Below are positions 52,353 to 61,120 of a stretch of 64,000 nt of DNA, in pieces. Position numbers and translations under genes: made by a program. The notes under the pieces were generated by a model. The model was not told the origin of the DNA and did no database searches. It was given only the letters and a program-made list of their open reading frames with translations. The stretch comes from Candidatus Pelagibacter ubique HIMB140 (GTDB lineage Bacteria > Pseudomonadota > Alphaproteobacteria > Pelagibacterales > Pelagibacteraceae): positions 930,001 to 994,000 of the forward strand of contig NZ_LAMZ01000001.1 in assembly GCF_025558165.1 (NCBI RefSeq). Direction: 5' to 3'. Positions within the stretch are counted from its first letter, which is position 1; each line of letters starts with the position of its first letter.

Positions 52353-52451
52353 ATGCCTAAGAAAAGAAAAAAAGCGGCAAAGAAAACTAAGAAAAAAGCT
52401 AAGAAAAAAGCTAAGAAAAAAGCTAAAAAGGCTAAGAAAAGAAGAAAATAA
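52353..52451 (+). CDS. 32-residue Lys/Ala-rich basic peptide
   Basis: After Met-Pro the sequence is almost only Lys, Ala and Arg, with three consecutive KKKA units at its centre and ending KKRRK; there are no acidic or hydrophobic residues apart from Met1. It resembles the tails of histone H1-like bacterial proteins and a nucleic-acid-binding role is likely. Expression signals are strong: AGGGAG six bases before the ATG, a TTGACA element, an inverted repeat in the leader and a strong terminator after it. The gene stands alone in a 359-bp space between the acyl-CoA ligase and carD. The alternative, a leader or non-coding RNA with a chance ORF, cannot be excluded. Confidence 0.65.
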   Translation: MPKKRKKAAKKTKKKAKKKAKKKAKKAKKRRK

Positions 52452-52471
52452 TAACTTAGTATTCTTTACAA

Positions 52472-52514
52472 AAAACGCTTCTCATAACTTTTTGTGTGAG
52501 AGGCGTTTTTTTTT
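52472..52514. terminator. Bidirectional intrinsic terminator between basic peptide and carD
   Basis: A 13-bp stem (52472-52484 with 52497-52509; one G-U pair) with a 12-base loop is followed by T to 52514 on the plus strand and preceded by A on the other strand, so it can stop transcription from both sides. It reaches the last codon of carD, which ends at 52513. Confidence 0.9.
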
Positions 52515-53355
52515 ACTCGTCTAAAGGTTCGTCAGTTTCAGAAATAGGTTCTTCGACAGGTAAATCGGCAGTTGGAGTTTTAGGAGTAGCGCTAATAGCT
52601 TGTGTTTGTCCACCAACATTTCTCTTTAATGCTTTATCTAATTTTTTTTGAGTATCTTCTGGCGATAAATTTAAAATTATCTGAAATTCTGATTGCATTC
52701 TTTCATAAGCTTTTTCAAAAAGTTGTCTTTCACTATAAGATTGATCAACCATAAGATCATCACCTTTGTTTAGATCTCTTACAACTTCAGCTAATTCATA
52801 AATTTTACCTGATGAAATTTTTCCCTCATATTCTTGTGCTCTTCTACTCCACATTGATCTTTTGATTTTTGGCTTACTTTTTAATATAGAAATACATTTG
52901 TTTACTTGATTAATTGTTGCTAAAGGCCTTAGGTGAGACTGTTTGTTAACGGGTACCATACCATTAGCTTTATCTTTTTCAAATTTGATAACGTATGTTT
53001 CAACATCAATACCACCGATATTTATTTTTTTAAATTCTGTAATCTGACCAACACCATGTTTTGGATAAACAACATAGTCTTTAATTTTAAATTCTCTTTT
53101 TTCGGTTTCTTGTTTTTTAACTTTTTTTATCTCAGGTTTAACTTCATTAGTTTTTGATATTCTTAAATTATCTACTTTCGGTTCATCTGACGTTTCAGAA
53201 GTTTTTGAAACTTTTTTTATTTTAGGGGATTTATTTGGAATTTTTTTTAATACTTTTTTAGCTTTTTTTACTACAACTTTTTTGACTTTTTTTGTTTTGG
53301 TTTTTACAACTTTTTTAACTTTAGTTACTTTTTTCTTTTTAACTTTTTTTGTCAT
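52513..53355 (-). CDS. carD: CarD-family RNA polymerase-binding regulator with Lys-rich N-terminus
   Basis: CarD proteins bind RNA polymerase beta and stabilise the open complex. The polymerase-interacting domain (KIKDYVVYPKHGVGQI onward, including SHLRPL) and the helical DNA-contact domain follow in the C-terminal two thirds. It is preceded by about 90 residues that are mostly Lys, Val, Thr and Pro, unusual for the family. The start is uncertain: ATG at 53355 gives 280 residues and a 19-bp gap to fdxA; ATG at 53418 would add 21 residues and overlap fdxA by 44 bp. Confidence 0.85.
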   Translation of the reverse strand: MTKKVKKKKVTKVKKVVKTKTKKVKKVVVKKAKKVLKKIPNKSPKIKKVSKTSETSDEPKVDNLRISKTNEVKPEIKKVKKQETEKREFKIKDYVVYPKHGVGQITEFKKINIGGIDVETYVIKFEKDKANGMVPVNKQSHLRPLATINQVNKCISILKSKPKIKRSMWSRRAQEYEGKISSGKIYELAEVVRDLNKGDDLMVDQSYSERQLFEKAYERMQSEFQIILNLSPEDTQKKLDKALKRNVGGQTQAISATPKTPTADLPVEEPISETDEPLDE

Positions 53356-53374
53356 TTCTTTATCTGATTTGCCT

Positions 53375-53701
53375 TTAAAGATTTTCTTTAAAATACTTTT
53401 CGTACTTATTTTGCTCATTTTTAAATTTTTCATGATCCGCAGGGGGATCTTTTTTCTCACTTATGTTTGGCCAGATTTCTGAATATTTTTTATTGATCTC
53501 TAACCATTTTTCGCTTCCAGGTTCTGTATCTGCTTTTATAGCATCAACGGGGCACTCTGGCTCACAAACGCCACAATCTATACACTCATCCGGTTTAATT
53601 ACAAGCATATTTTTACCTTCATAAAAACAATCAACCGGACAAACGTCTACACAATCAGTAAGCTTACACTTAATACAATTATCGTTTACAATATAAGTCA
53701 C
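53375..53701 (-). CDS. fdxA: 7Fe ferredoxin (FdxA type)
   Basis: Low-potential electron carrier with one [3Fe-4S] and one [4Fe-4S] cluster. 108 residues; the Cys pattern [17 protein letters not shown] then [12 protein letters not shown] is typical. The start is GTG at 53701, overlapping the TerB-like stop (GTGA). The helicase-fdxA-carD order is conserved in alphaproteobacteria. Confidence 0.95.
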   Translation of the reverse strand: MTYIVNDNCIKCKLTDCVDVCPVDCFYEGKNMLVIKPDECIDCGVCEPECPVDAIKADTEPGSEKWLEINKKYSEIWPNISEKKDPPADHEKFKNEQNKYEKYFKENL

Positions 53702-54114
53702 TCTTTACTTTCCTCTTTTAATCTATGCTTAATATCCCCCATAGTTTTACTGTCAATATATAAAAGTCCCGCTAATCTTCTCATAAGATTTGTTTCATAC
53801 ATATCTGCATCCTCATTGGAATAAATAATTGACCAAAGAGCTTCCACTATTTTAATTTTATCTTTTTCAGGTAAATTTTTAATTTCTCTTGTGAAGTCTA
53901 AAATTTGATTTGAATTTTCCTCAATAATTTTTGCATCTTGTATAGTTTTTGTGATTTTTTCACTTTCAAGGCCCAACCCTAGAAGTGTTTTTTTAATTAT
54001 TTGCTCTTCTTTATCAGTATAATTTTCATCTATTTTTGCAGCATGGATTAATAAAGCACAAACTTTTACTATAAAATTATTCTCTTCTTTTTTATCTGTC
54101 TTTTTAAAAAACAT
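53698..54114 (-). CDS. TerB-like helical protein
   Basis: 138 residues, all-helical, with the TerB signature pattern: [20 protein letters not shown] near the N-terminus and [23 protein letters not shown] toward the C-terminus, both bearing paired acidic residues. Tellurite-type TerB proteins bind metal; chromosomal single-domain members have no known role. Lies between the SUV3-like helicase (4 bp) and fdxA (overlap), the position where related alphaproteobacteria have an S4-domain RNA-binding gene. Confidence 0.78.
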   Translation of the reverse strand: MFFKKTDKKEENNFIVKVCALLIHAAKIDENYTDKEEQIIKKTLLGLGLESEKITKTIQDAKIIEENSNQILDFTREIKNLPEKDKIKIVEALWSIIYSNEDADMYETNLMRRLAGLLYIDSKTMGDIKHRLKEESKE

Positions 54115-54118
54115 AAAA

Positions 54119-56596
54119 TTAACCTAACTTGAGATTTTTAAGAACTTTAAATGGATTTTCATTTGAAACTTTTTTGTTCTGTATCTTTTTAAATTTTTTA
54201 ACAGGATTATATTTAAAAAACATATCTTGTTCTTTCTCATAAGTTTTATAACTCATTTTTTGTAATAATTTTTTAAAGTTCTCTTTGCTGCACCCTAAAA
54301 GATTTAACATTTCAGGTATCATTTTTATTTCATTATTTTCTTTTGAAGTAGCATTAATAATTTGTACAAAGAGTCTTTCAAGAATATCTATTCTTACAAA
54401 AAGATTATCAAATTTTTCAAATCCACAGAGAAGCATAAAGTTTTTATTTTTAGAATCTTTATCTTCTAAAAAATTTAATCCAAAAGTTGGTGGTTTTAAA
54501 TTATAGAATTTTTGATGAAAATTTTTCCACAATAAGGTTCTTAAAGATACAGCATCTGGTTTGATAAGCTGATAAAGGAATACATGGTATCTTCCAAATT
54601 TTACACCCAATTCTCTAAGTACTTTTCTATCTATTTGTTCAAGATTTTTTAAATAATCAGAAACCTGTTCTCTTTTTAAAACACCATTATTTTCATAAAG
54701 CTGATAAGCTAAAGCCTTAATTGAAGACTTATCTTCTTTAATGTTTTTTAAATCTATTAAACTTTTCAAGACATCGCTTATTTTAGAGTTTAGCCATTTT
54801 TGAATAAAATCATTTAGTTTTTGTTTTGGATTTTGTTCAATAATGTCATCAACAACTAAAGTAAAATTAGGACTTAAATAATCATTTCCTGGTAACAGTC
54901 TAGCAATTGGAAATTCATTCCAATATATTTTAAAATCCTCTTTTAAATCTATTAATCCCGTATCTATAATTGATTGAATTCTTTTATCAAACTCAGGTCC
55001 AATTGATTGTCTAGCAGCTTTTTTTAATGACTTGATATCAGTTTCAAGAGAGCCTTTTTTTAAATCTAATTCTAATTTCAAACCTTTGATTTTACCAATA
55101 AACTGATCATCTATTTTAACGTCATTGTTCTGTAATATTTCAGTTTTGAATTCCATGTCTTGTTTTAAACCTCTTGCAAGTATACTTGCTCTTTTGTCGA
55201 TAAAAGTCTTGGTAAGTTCTTCATGAAGTCTGTCAGAAAGTCTATCTTCTAAATGTTTTGTTTTTTCTATCCAATAATTTTGATTTTCTACCCAATTATT
55301 TTTATTTGAAACATAAGACCAAGTTCTTACATTTGCAATTCTATTTGATAAAGAATCTACATTTCCCTCTAATTTATCAAGTTTCATGAGCTGTAATCTC
55401 ATGTAATCTTCTGAAATTAGACCTTTTTCACTGTTTAAAAATTTAAAAACATTTCTGATCACTTCATAATGATTGCCGTAAGTTTTTTTAACAAAATCAG
55501 GTATCTGACAACATTCCCATAATAATTTGAGAGTTCTTTCGTTAAATTCTAGATTATTTTTTTCATCTTTTATAAAATATTTTAGCGCTCTTTCATCCTC
55601 ACATTCGTGAACTTTTCTTAACCATTCCATCTGGGGTCTTTCTTCAAGACTTTTAATTAGTGAATTTGGGTTATTGAAATTAAGATCAGAATTTCTCCAG
55701 AATAAAGTTCTTATTTCTTCAAATTTATGTCCTTCAATTAATTCTACTTCTTCAGGTGAAATTTCTTTACAATCACCAGTTATTCCAAAACCACCATCAT
55801 TTAAATATCTTCCGGCTCTTCCCGCTATTTGACCTATTTCAGATAAATTTAATTTTCTTAATTTTTTTCCATCAAATTTTTTAAGATTTGAAAAATATAC
55901 ATAATCTAGATCCATATTTATTCCCATTCCAATAGCGTCAGTGGCTACTAAAAAATCGACATCTCCAGATTGGTAAAGTTCTACTTGAGCATTTCTCGTT
56001 TTAGGACTTAATGAACCCATAACTATAGCTGCCCCACCCTTTTGTCTTCTTATTAATTCTGCTATTGCATAAACTTCCTCCGCTGAAAAAGCTATAATTG
56101 CAGTTTTTCTATTTATCCTTGATATCTTTTTATGTCCGGCATAAGTGAGTTTTGACAATCTATCTCTATTAATAAATTCTAAATCCTCGTTTAATTTAGA
56201 TATGATGTTTTTAATAGTACTAGAACCCATTAGCATCGTAAGTTTTTCACCTCTTAAATTTAATAATCTATCTGTGAATATGTGACCTCTTTCATGATCT
56301 GCACACATTTGGATTTCATCTATGCCTACAAATTCTAAATGTTTTTCAATAGGCATTGATTCGACTGTGCATAAATAATATTTTGCGTTTGTAGGAATTA
56401 TTTTTTCTTCACCAGTAATTAAAGCAACTTTGTCTATAGTAATTTTTTTTATTACTTTATCGTAAACCTCTCTTGCTAATAATCTTAATGGGAACCCAAT
56501 CATTCCGCTGTCAAAAGATAGCATTGTGTCAATTGCAAGATGAGTTTTACCTGTGTTTGTTGGACCAAGAACAGCTGTAATTTTATTTTTAGGCAT
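54119..56596 (-). CDS. SUV3-like superfamily 2 RNA helicase
   Basis: 825 residues. Helicase motifs: I in LGPTNTGKTHLA, II in VGIDEIQM, VI in IGQIAGRAGRYLNDGG. The middle and C-terminal regions are specific to the SUV3 group known from mitochondria, where the helicase partners PNPase in RNA decay. pnp is at 26.3 kb. First gene of helicase-TerB-fdxA-carD. The start is preceded by a 174-bp divergent gap to aacS. Confidence 0.88.
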   Translation of the reverse strand: MPKNKITAVLGPTNTGKTHLAIDTMLSFDSGMIGFPLRLLAREVYDKVIKKITIDKVALITGEEKIIPTNAKYYLCTVESMPIEKHLEFVGIDEIQMCADHERGHIFTDRLLNLRGEKLTMLMGSSTIKNIISKLNEDLEFINRDRLSKLTYAGHKKISRINRKTAIIAFSAEEVYAIAELIRRQKGGAAIVMGSLSPKTRNAQVELYQSGDVDFLVATDAIGMGINMDLDYVYFSNLKKFDGKKLRKLNLSEIGQIAGRAGRYLNDGGFGITGDCKEISPEEVELIEGHKFEEIRTLFWRNSDLNFNNPNSLIKSLEERPQMEWLRKVHECEDERALKYFIKDEKNNLEFNERTLKLLWECCQIPDFVKKTYGNHYEVIRNVFKFLNSEKGLISEDYMRLQLMKLDKLEGNVDSLSNRIANVRTWSYVSNKNNWVENQNYWIEKTKHLEDRLSDRLHEELTKTFIDKRASILARGLKQDMEFKTEILQNNDVKIDDQFIGKIKGLKLELDLKKGSLETDIKSLKKAARQSIGPEFDKRIQSIIDTGLIDLKEDFKIYWNEFPIARLLPGNDYLSPNFTLVVDDIIEQNPKQKLNDFIQKWLNSKISDVLKSLIDLKNIKEDKSSIKALAYQLYENNGVLKREQVSDYLKNLEQIDRKVLRELGVKFGRYHVFLYQLIKPDAVSLRTLLWKNFHQKFYNLKPPTFGLNFLEDKDSKNKNFMLLCGFEKFDNLFVRIDILERLFVQIINATSKENNEIKMIPEMLNLLGCSKENFKKLLQKMSYKTYEKEQDMFFKYNPVKKFKKIQNKKVSNENPFKVLKNLKLG

Positions 56597-56770
56597 TTCT
56601 ATCTTTGGTGTATAATTTTTTTTACCTACCAGATATTGTTAGTGCTAAAGAACAAAAATAGACTAAAACATGACCGAATCGGAGGGTAAAAAGTTCTCAT
56701 TTTTATATTAATATTAATGAGAATATCATAATTGAGATTAATTCTATAATAGTAATTTAATAAAATAAAA

Positions 56771-58732
56771 ATGACCAATAAACTTTGGGAAGCATCTTTA
56801 AAAGAGAAAAAAAATTCAAATCTTTATGCTTTTGAGAAATTTATTTCAAATAAAATCAAAAAAAAATTTAATTTAAATTACAAAACTTTTTTAAATTGGT
56901 CTGTTAAAAATTCTCCTGAGTTTTGGAATTATTTTTGGGAATTTTCAGAAATTAAAGGATTGAAAAGTAAAAAAAAAATTAAAAAATCTAAAATATTTTA
57001 TAAAAATTTATTTTTACCTGGAAGTAAGTTAAATTTTGGTGAGAATTTATTGTCAAAAAATAATGATGATAAGGCAATCACTTTTATAAGCGAAAATGGC
57101 TTTAGAGAAGAAAAATCTTGGAGAGAATTAAATTTAAGTACAGGCAAAATTGTAAAGTTTTTAAAGGAAATTAAAATTAAAAAAGGAGACAGAGTTGCAG
57201 CTTATATGCCTAATACTATCGAGACAGTTGAGGCGTTTATAGCAGCGAGTACTTTAGGAAGCATTTGGTCATCATGCAGCCCTGATTTTGGTATTAAAGG
57301 TGTTGTTGAAAGATTTTCTCAAATTAATCCAAAAGTTTTGTTCATTACAGACCAGTATTTTTACAACGGGAAAAAAATTAATGTATTAGAGAGATTATCT
57401 GAAATTTTAAAATCTATTCCATCAATTAAAAATGTTGTGATTGTTAATTATCCTGGAAAAAAATATGTCACTAATAAAAGTAAATATAAGAAAATAAATA
57501 CAATTAAATGGCGTGAGATTATTCATAATCAATCTGAAAAAATAAATTTTAAAAAGTATGATTTTGAAAGTGAGTTGACTATTTTATATTCAAGTGGAAC
57601 AACTGGAAAACCAAAATGTATTTGCCACAGAACTGGTGGAGTTCTTCTTCAGCATAAGAAAGAACACCAATTACATTGCGATATAAAAGAAAATGATAAT
57701 GTGTTTTATTTTACCACTTGTGGTTGGATGATGTGGAATTGGTTAGTAAGCTCGTTAGCTTCAAAGGCATCAATAGTACTTTTTGATGGTTCTCCAATGT
57801 ATAAATCAAGTGATTTACTTTTAAAAATAGCACATAGAGAAAAAATTACTCTATTTGGAATTAGTGCTAAATATATTGATGCTCTAAGAAAATTAGAACC
57901 TAATCTTAAATTTAAATATAAACTTCAAAAACTAAAAACAATATGTTCAACAGGTTCTCCTTTATCAAGTGAAGGTTTTAAATATGTTTACAAAAATATT
58001 AAAAAGAAAGTTCATCTCTCATCTATTTCAGGTGGTACAGATATTGTATCGTGTTTTGTTTTAGGAAATATATATCAACCAGTAAATATTGGTGAAATAC
58101 AAAATTCTGGTTTAGGTTTAGATGTTGATGTCTTTAATGATAGCGGCAAATCTTTAAAAAATTCTAAAGGTGAATTAGTTTGTAAAAATCCATTTCCATC
58201 AATGCCTCTTAAATTTTGGAATGATAAAAATGACGTAAAATTTAAAAAAGCTTACTTCAATAGATATAGAAATACTTGGCATCATGGGGATTATGCTGAA
58301 AGAAGAAATACCGATGGTTTTATTATACATGGAAGATCTGACACTACCCTTAATCCAGGAGGTGTAAGACTTGGTACTGCTGAAATATATTCTGAGGTTG
58401 AAAAGTTTAAAGAAATTAAAGAAGCACTAGTAGTTGGTCAATCTTGGGATAATGATATAAGAATAATTCTTTTCGTTGTAATGAGTAATGAATACATACT
58501 TAATGATTCTTTACTTAATAGAATAAAAACTCAAATAAGAATAAATGCATCACCAAGACATGTCCCTAGCAAAGTAATTGTTGTAAAAGATATTCCAAGA
58601 ACCAAAAGTGGTAAAATTGTTGAGCTTGCAGTTAAAAGCACTATAGAAGGAAGTGTTGTTAAAAATAAAGAAGCTTTGGCAAACCCTGAAGTATTAAAAC
58701 AATACAAAAATTTGAAACAGTTAAGTTATTAA
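56771..58732 (+). CDS. Acetoacetyl-CoA synthetase
   Basis: Converts acetoacetate, ATP and CoA to acetoacetyl-CoA. 653 residues, ANL superfamily. P-loop YSSGTTGKPKCICHRTGG, then the class-specific WHHGDYAERR and GRSDTTLNPGGVRLGTAEIY; C-terminal Lys in RTKSGKIVE. The length and those motifs favour acetoacetyl-CoA over acetyl-CoA synthetase. Ends immediately before the aminotransferase gene (TAA-ATG). Used for ketone-body or branched amino-acid catabolism in related marine bacteria; no polyhydroxybutyrate genes are in the window. Confidence 0.9.
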   Translation: MTNKLWEASLKEKKNSNLYAFEKFISNKIKKKFNLNYKTFLNWSVKNSPEFWNYFWEFSEIKGLKSKKKIKKSKIFYKNLFLPGSKLNFGENLLSKNNDDKAITFISENGFREEKSWRELNLSTGKIVKFLKEIKIKKGDRVAAYMPNTIETVEAFIAASTLGSIWSSCSPDFGIKGVVERFSQINPKVLFITDQYFYNGKKINVLERLSEILKSIPSIKNVVIVNYPGKKYVTNKSKYKKINTIKWREIIHNQSEKINFKKYDFESELTILYSSGTTGKPKCICHRTGGVLLQHKKEHQLHCDIKENDNVFYFTTCGWMMWNWLVSSLASKASIVLFDGSPMYKSSDLLLKIAHREKITLFGISAKYIDALRKLEPNLKFKYKLQKLKTICSTGSPLSSEGFKYVYKNIKKKVHLSSISGGTDIVSCFVLGNIYQPVNIGEIQNSGLGLDVDVFNDSGKSLKNSKGELVCKNPFPSMPLKFWNDKNDVKFKKAYFNRYRNTWHHGDYAERRNTDGFIIHGRSDTTLNPGGVRLGTAEIYSEVEKFKEIKEALVVGQSWDNDIRIILFVVMSNEYILNDSLLNRIKTQIRINASPRHVPSKVIVVKDIPRTKSGKIVELAVKSTIEGSVVKNKEALANPEVLKQYKNLKQLSY

Positions 58733-59959
58733 ATGTTAAAAAATATAGTTAAAGATTTAAAACCATCTTCTACGCTAGCAATTAATGAAGCTTCAAAAAA
58801 ACTTGAAGATGAAGGAAAAAAAATATTTAAATTTGGTTTTGGACAATCACCCTTTAAAGTTCCACAAGACGTAGTAGAGGAGCTTAAAAATAATGCGTAT
58901 CAAAACAAATATTTGCCCATGCAAGGTCTTTCAGAACTAAGACAATCTGTTGCAAAATACACATCAAAGAAAAAAAATTATGAATATAATTCTGAAAATG
59001 TCATCATAGGACCAGGCTCTAAAGAGTTGATGTTTTTACTTCATGTAATATTCGATGGTGAAATTATATTGCCTGCACCTAGTTGGGTTTCTTACGCGCC
59101 ACAAGCAATATTAGGAAGAAACAAAATTCAAATTTTACAAACAAAAAGAGAAAATAATTGGTTCCCTACAGCTCAAGAAATAGAGGAAGTAATATTAAAA
59201 GATAAAAATAAAAATTATTTATTATTTTTAAATTCCCCCAATAATCCTTCAGGACAAGTTTGTGAAAATTTGGAAGAGATTTCTAATGTTGCAAATAAAA
59301 ATAATCTTATAATTTTATCTGATGAGATATATTCAGAACTGACTTTTACAAAAAATTATAAGTCTATTTCAAATTTTTGTCCTGAAAAAACAATTATCAG
59401 CACCGGTCTAAGCAAATGGTGTGGAGCTGGTGGTTGGAGATTGGGATATTTTATTGTTCCAGAGAGCTTAAATGACATAAAAAACATGATTAATGTTTTA
59501 GCCAGCGAAACCTTTTCAGCAGTAAGTGCGCCTATCCAATATGCTGCAATAAAAGCATATGAAAACAATCATAGTAAATACATTAATAAATCTAGAAATA
59601 TTTTAAAGGCTGTCGGCAATTATGTTTATCAAAATTTAAAATCAAACAAAATTTTAATTAATGAACCTCAAGGAGGTTTCTATTTAATGCCTGAATTTTT
59701 AAATTCTAAATTTAAAACTTCATCAGAAATGTGTGAAAATATTTTAAAAGAAACAGGTGTTGCATTATTACCTGGATCAGATTTTGGATTTAATGAAAGT
59801 AAAATGCTTGCAAGATTAAGCTTTACTGATTTTGATGGAGAAAAATTCATGAATAGTATTAAGGAAGATCAATCTATTGATTTTAATATAATCGAAAAGT
59901 TGGCACCAAAGGTTGTAGAAGGTGTTGATAATTTAAAAAAATGGTCAGAAAATCTTTAA
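58733..59959 (+). CDS. Class I PLP-dependent aminotransferase
   Basis: 408 residues, fold type I. Motifs: NSPNNPSG, SDEIYSELTF, and the PLP Lys in STGLSKWCGAGGWRLGYF. Aspartate-aminotransferase-like; substrate not defined. Directly follows the acetoacetyl-CoA synthetase with no gap, so the two are cotranscribed; this suggests a link with the breakdown of an amino acid yielding acetoacetate. Confidence 0.88.
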   Translation: MLKNIVKDLKPSSTLAINEASKKLEDEGKKIFKFGFGQSPFKVPQDVVEELKNNAYQNKYLPMQGLSELRQSVAKYTSKKKNYEYNSENVIIGPGSKELMFLLHVIFDGEIILPAPSWVSYAPQAILGRNKIQILQTKRENNWFPTAQEIEEVILKDKNKNYLLFLNSPNNPSGQVCENLEEISNVANKNNLIILSDEIYSELTFTKNYKSISNFCPEKTIISTGLSKWCGAGGWRLGYFIVPESLNDIKNMINVLASETFSAVSAPIQYAAIKAYENNHSKYINKSRNILKAVGNYVYQNLKSNKILINEPQGGFYLMPEFLNSKFKTSSEMCENILKETGVALLPGSDFGFNESKMLARLSFTDFDGEKFMNSIKEDQSIDFNIIEKLAPKVVEGVDNLKKWSENL

Positions 59960-60043
59960 AATCAGCCTATACATCTATTATAATTTTTTGGTATGATTAA
60001 TTTATAAAAAATAACGACATACAATTACAGAGAGGGAAAAATA

Positions 60044-61048
60044 ATGAAAAAAATAATCACATCCCTATCAAGTGCTTTACTGATTTTATTTGCATCACTG
60101 TCCTTAACTACAGTTGCTAAATCAGCTGAGTTCTTCACGATAGGAACTGGTGGACCTACTGGAGTATATTTCCAAACAGGTAACGCTATATGTAAAATGC
60201 TTCATAAATCAGCAATTAGTGCTGAGCACGGTAGAAAAAAAGGTACAGCTAAAGCGTATAGATGTACTGCTCCATCGACAGGTGGTTCAAACTACAATAT
60301 TGGACAAATAGCAGCTGGAGAATTTCAATTTGGTGTAGCTCAATCTGACTGGCAATATCACGCAGTAAATGGTTCAAGCAAATGGGAAGGAAAACAGTTT
60401 AGTGATTTGAGAGCTGTGTTTTCAGTTCACAACGAACCTTTTCAAATTTGGGCTAGAAAAAAAGCAAGAATTAAAGATTTTGCAGACTTAGAAGGTAAAG
60501 TAGTAAACATTGGTAACCCTGGTTCTGGTCAGAGAGGAACTATGGAAGAGCTAATGAAAGCTATGGGTGTTGATAATAGTTTCTTTAAATCAACAACAGA
60601 GTTAACTTCTTCAGAGCAAGTGAAAGCTTTATGTGATGGTAAAATTGATGCATTTGGTTATTCGGTTGGATTTCCAAATGGTGCAATGGAACAAGCAGCA
60701 ACTTGTGCCGCTAAAGCATCTCCAATCAATTTGACTGGACCAGAAGTTCAAGGCTTAATTGATGGTGCTGATTATTATGCGCAGGCTGTAATTCCTAAAG
60801 GTACTTATACAAAACAGAAAAAAGATGCTACTACATTTGGTGTTAAAGCAACTGTGGTAACTTCGGCCGATGTTTCTGAAGAATTAGTGTACTTAGTTAC
60901 AAAAGCAGTTTTTGAAAACTTCGATGATTTCAAAAAACAACATCCAGCATTTGGATTTTTGGAAAAGAAAAACATGATTAAAGATGGTTTATCTGCTCCA
61001 CTACATCCTGGTGCAATTAAATATTATAAAGAAGCTGGATTAATGTAA
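60044..61048 (+). CDS. TAXI-family TRAP transporter substrate-binding protein
   Basis: 334 residues with a signal peptide (about 1-27, cleaved near AKSA-EFF) and the TAXI signature start FFTIGTGGPTGVYFQ. Periplasmic receptor that delivers ligand (often dicarboxylates or glutamate) to the TRAP permease. A purine-rich GAGAGGGA ribosome site precedes the ATG. A terminator between this gene and the permease gene suggests higher expression of the receptor. The ligand is not predictable. Confidence 0.92.
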   Translation: MKKIITSLSSALLILFASLSLTTVAKSAEFFTIGTGGPTGVYFQTGNAICKMLHKSAISAEHGRKKGTAKAYRCTAPSTGGSNYNIGQIAAGEFQFGVAQSDWQYHAVNGSSKWEGKQFSDLRAVFSVHNEPFQIWARKKARIKDFADLEGKVVNIGNPGSGQRGTMEELMKAMGVDNSFFKSTTELTSSEQVKALCDGKIDAFGYSVGFPNGAMEQAATCAAKASPINLTGPEVQGLIDGADYYAQAVIPKGTYTKQKKDATTFGVKATVVTSADVSEELVYLVTKAVFENFDDFKKQHPAFGFLEKKNMIKDGLSAPLHPGAIKYYKEAGLM

Positions 61049-61068
61049 TCTAAGTTTTTTACTTTTTA

Positions 61069-61102
61069 AAAGGCCTGGTAATTTTTACCGGGCCTTTTTT
61101 TT
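61069..61102 (+). terminator. Intrinsic terminator between TRAP receptor and permease
   Basis: Stem AAAGGCCTGGTA / TACCGGGCCTTT (left 61069-61080, right 61086-61097; one G-U pair) with a short T-rich loop and trailing T to 61102. The permease ATG is 19 bp downstream, so partial read-through is expected. Confidence 0.88.
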
Positions 61103-61120
61103 ATGGTATGAATATTTCTT

